From Megaleporinus macrocephalus (Eukaryota > Chordata > Actinopteri > Characiformes > Anostomidae), in NCBI GenBank assembly GCA_021613375.1, contig CM038703.1, forward strand, positions 17,792,694 through 17,856,693: DNA of 64,000 nucleotides, written 5' to 3'. A program made the position numbers and the translations under genes. The notes under the pieces are model-generated. The model ran no database searches. It was given only the letters and a program-made list of their open reading frames with translations, and was not told the origin of the DNA. Positions 60,841 to 64,000 of this stretch are shown here, piece by piece; within the stretch, counting starts at the first letter, position 1, and every line of letters begins with the position of its first letter.

Positions 60841-62169
60841 AAGTTGCAGAGAGAGTTTATTTTTTCCATCCTAAATGTTTATTAAAACACTGGCAGTTAC
60901 TGGAAAGGGAGCACTGACAAATAACTTTGTGCATTGCTATCTCAGTGTGTGAGATGTTCCTGTGGGGACAACCAAAGTGCTATTCAATTTCCCAGTTTGA
61001 TTACCCCCTTGTTCTCTCCCTGTGTCTGTACACCTCGTCTGTAGCACAAACACACACTTTTTAAAGAAAAATAGAGCAATATGGAGAGGTGGTTGGCATG
61101 AAATGCAGTGGTTAAATGTAGCTAATTATATTTGACCTTATTCCTTATATCTGTCCCTGATAGCTTGATTTATTTATTTTTTTAATCATTGTAACTCTGA
61201 ACTGCCAAAGCTGCTGAAGATTACAAACTGGAGAATAGGGGAGGTAATCTCTCAGCACTTCATGATTAGTTTTTTTTATTTTGATTCAGGGTGTCAGAAG
61301 AGTTCCTGATGCATCTTGAATTTTTTTTAATTTGTCAATTAGTGTTCGCTATGGGTTTATATTGCTATGGGAATATTTTATTGGTTATTGTTATAACTCC
61401 TTTTCTTGCATTCAAAATGAAGAGGGGGGCCAGTTAGGCATATGCTTTATTCTTGAAGTCGGTACAGACATGATCTGAGAGGGTCTGACAAGGGTCTAAA
61501 ACTGGTCTGAATTCGACTGGCAACTGCACAGTCTTATAGGCCTGCCCTTGTGTTTCACCTGGCCCTTGTGACCCGTCTAGCCAGGTTGTTATCTTCTGTG
61601 CTTGGGGCAGATTTCCTTGAGAAGTTCCTGCTATAAACCACCAGGATCTGCTGAGCCATAAACTATATGACGGTCATCTTTCTAAATGAGCTTTTTAGCT
61701 GCCGGCCATGGTATGTAAGAAATATTTACACTGAAAGTGAGACTGCAACAGGTTATCATGCGTTTCTCTCCTCCTAGCCAGGCTGTGCCAAACTATTCTA
61801 CTTTATAATGTCCTGTGTGCATGAATTTATGTCACAGTAAGAAAACAACAGAGACAATATAAAAAATGACTATTTTGCTTTGTGAATTTATTCTAAAGGA
61901 GAGAATCATGATGCATCTAAGAAGAGATCATTTTCCCACCCCCTCTAAAAATACCAGTTTCTAAGGAAGAACTGCAAACCTCTTAAGAGGAGTCATTTTT
62001 TCTTTTTCTTTTTTTGTATATTCATACTGTGGTGACTCTGTAATAATAGTAAAAGTAATGATGCTTTTAAAATAACATATCCAAATGATGCACACTCAGA
62101 AACACCACCAATAATGCTTTGACCATTTTCAATAATACGTTTTACCGCTTCTGCAGCACTTCTGCCACA

Positions 62170-63085
62170 TCCTTACTCCCTTCTTTTACACATTGGGACA
62201 TGTGAAAATGACTTTGGTCTGCCAGTGGTCAAATGTGCTGTGTTGTGCAGAGTTGAGGCTTTTGTGTGATTGGCCCAGCGTTTTCACTTGAAAGACTGAC
62301 AGGCTTGTTAATTGCTTATGTTTGAATGCGAGGCTGGAGTGTGCTGGAAGAACAATAGTGACATTTAGTGACAGGATATGGCTAGTACGTGACGCGTGGT
62401 CAGTTTTGGTCTGTACATGACTTGTCCTTTGATGTCTACATAGAAGGTATCTGACTTTGCTTGGGGTACAGAATGTCCTGATGCACCCCCGCTCCCCTGA
62501 CCCCCCCTTTATAATCTGGCCCTATACTGAAATGTGCTGTTTTCTATTTTTTTGTGAGCTCATGAATAATTTGATGAGCTCTGCTTGTTTTACAGTGAGG
62601 CACTGCAATAATCCCACCGAAGCAACAGACACAGGCAGGAAAAGAAAATGAGCCTTCATGTAAATAAGCTAGCTTAGCCATGCCGATGTTATGCTAATGT
62701 TATGCTAATGTTAGTTAGGTGAGGCTTACTAGCAGCTAGGGAAACAAGCTTAAATCTCATTTAAAGATGTGCATTACCCACTTGATAATGTAATTACAAA
62801 GGCCGACGTCCCTCTCCACAGCCTGAAACGGTAGATTTCTCCACATAGTCCACCATTTGTCGCTCAGTTGTCATATGTGAATTTTGAGAGTATACATATT
62901 AAAGAGACAGGACGGTTATAACAGTTTAGGATTTTGGAATCAGCCGGTTTTACTGCCATCTTTTACAAATGCAGAATTTTTAAATGGAGGAGGAGGCGAC
63001 AGTGTTTGAGGTCCACTGTATGTTATTTCTGTGTACTGATCTCTCCTTATTTAACTATGTAAATAATGTAAATACAGTTTTCCAT
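62170..63085 (+). repeat. Interspersed repeat family R1, copy 3, with its 5' extension
   Basis: The first 220 bases pair with 60600-60840. From 62432 on it aligns with the R1 copy at 16919-17790: ATGTCTACATAGAAG, CTCATGAATAATTTGATGAG, TTTACAGTGAGGCACTGCAA, ATTTCTCCACATAGTCCACC, CTCTCCTTATTTAACTATG. An 11-base motif GTTATGCTAAT is tandemly repeated near 62687-62711. It is non-coding. Confidence 0.7.
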
Positions 63086-63089
63086 TATA

Positions 63090-64000
63090 TGCCACCTTTA
63101 AACTATATCAGAGGAAGTAAATTGAGTATAATGTATTATAAGTATTAGTAGTATTAGTATTATAGCTTATTCAACATTTTTTTGTTCATAAAAATCACAG
63201 CTTTAATTATTGTACACACAGAATTAGGGAATACATGAAGAATGGAAGGATGGTGCAGGTAATCAAATTGGCAGGGATGTGCAAACGAGCGCATAAGGCT
63301 GGACGCTTGTGAACTTTTGCGGCAGTGATGTTAAGGCGAGCTGCTAGTGTGCTGTACGTTGTTTCCTCTTTGACATAAATGAAAGTGCTCACTAGTCAGT
63401 GTAAATTTTAATGCTTGTCCTTTCAGCCTATTGCGAAAACTGCACAAACAAATTTGATGATGCATAGGTTGAGAAACGCCGCAAGGCATGTTACAGTTAC
63501 AGAATCCTGACACTGACATTTTACTTGTTCACCTCTGAAGATTACATAAACTATGACGTTGCATTGCTGTCAGTTATAATAAGCCATTGTCTTTTTCTCA
63601 GCCCTTTCAGTTTAGCATTTTTTGTAGACCTGCTTTTATAACCTTGAGCAGAATTAGCCTATTCCACTACTCAGAAACCATTTGTTTGAATTAATGTCTG
63701 CAGTAGAAGTTCAGACTTGATTAATGGAATAAATGATTAACACTGATAAAAGCGCAGGTTTGCTAGAGCATTTCCGAGAATTCTCACAAAGGCCATCGCT
63801 TGCCGTCTCTTACAGTCTCTGCATTAGAAAGTTCAGCCTAGAACACTCAGAATGCGTGCAGTGTCTGGATATTATAACACAAACTGCTTGTATAATGCCT
63901 TGTTCATTCCATGTACTGTGTATAGACAATACATGTTCTGATTCTGTTACTCCTGGGATTCATGTATAGTATGTTAAGTAAACAAAAGCTTTTTTTGTTT
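63090..64000. other. Gene-free end of the window
   Basis: AT-rich intronic sequence with no exon, repeat or motif that I can support. Confidence 0.55.

Larger units (their letters stand above)
30935..64000 (+). other. cacna1h: First coding-region intron of cacna1h (continues beyond window)
   Basis: I looked for exon 2, which should begin with the last base of the Pro codon and TGG TTY GAR, then a segment coding LNCVTLGMF. No + strand TGGTTTGA occurrence (for example near 45167 or 49816) continues that way. No other channel segment is visible. The intron is therefore at least 33 kb. It carries repeats and candidate regulatory islands listed below. The stretches 31800-33370, 33730-36850, 37340-39110, 41000-43240, 44560-47250, 48350-49900, 52950-54540, 56010-57550 and 58970-60450 hold no gene that I can support. 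Confidence 0.75.

Overview
The window reads as vertebrate nuclear DNA from a ray-finned fish. It is AT-rich, crowded with microsatellites and short interspersed repeats, and has no long open frames or operon-like gene packing. A tRNA-derived SINE with the fish-typical tail 'GAGGTGCCCTTGAGCAAGGCACC', a TTAA-flanked MITE, a hAT-like element and LINE/LTR scraps all point to a teleost. An otophysan (characin or catfish relative) is my guess only.

One protein-coding gene can be supported: the 5' end of a T-type (Cav3) voltage-gated calcium channel alpha-1 subunit on the + strand, most like cacna1h (Cav3.2). A probable non-coding leader exon ends at 30300 with a canonical GT donor. A 326-base intron with an AG acceptor at 30625-30626 follows, and the first coding exon runs from 30651 to 30934. 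That exon does not end at a GT. It ends at ATATCCTTT, the textbook donor of a U12-type AT-AC intron, in phase 2, where the family joins '...VCNP' to 'WFE...'. I found no exon 2, so everything from 30935 to 64000 (over 33 kb) is read as the start of this minor-spliceosome intron.

Upstream (1 to about 29.8 kb) is gene-poor flanking DNA. It holds degenerate tandem repeats (5.25-5.56 kb), a local duplication (6.46-7.05 kb), copies of two interspersed families that carry a TTAAGGTGGAA hairpin, a SINE (11.3 kb), a LINE reverse-transcriptase fossil (14.5 kb), an LTR-like fragment with a primer-binding-site-like motif (23.7 kb), and a 1.27-kb minisatellite with a 40-base unit and 29 copies of its core. 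That minisatellite ends less than 1 kb before the leader exon.

The intron holds a 240-base tandem duplication close to exon 1, a 929-base non-autonomous hAT-like element, a TTAA MITE beside it, more repeat copies, and two GC-richer islands (52.2-52.9 kb and 57.6-58.3 kb) that look like possible internal promoters or enhancers. Three perfect RFX-type dyads (GTTGC-N3-GCAAC) are scattered through the window in unrelated contexts. The leader contains an upstream ORF that, after the proposed splice, ends in an ATGA overlap with the channel start codon.
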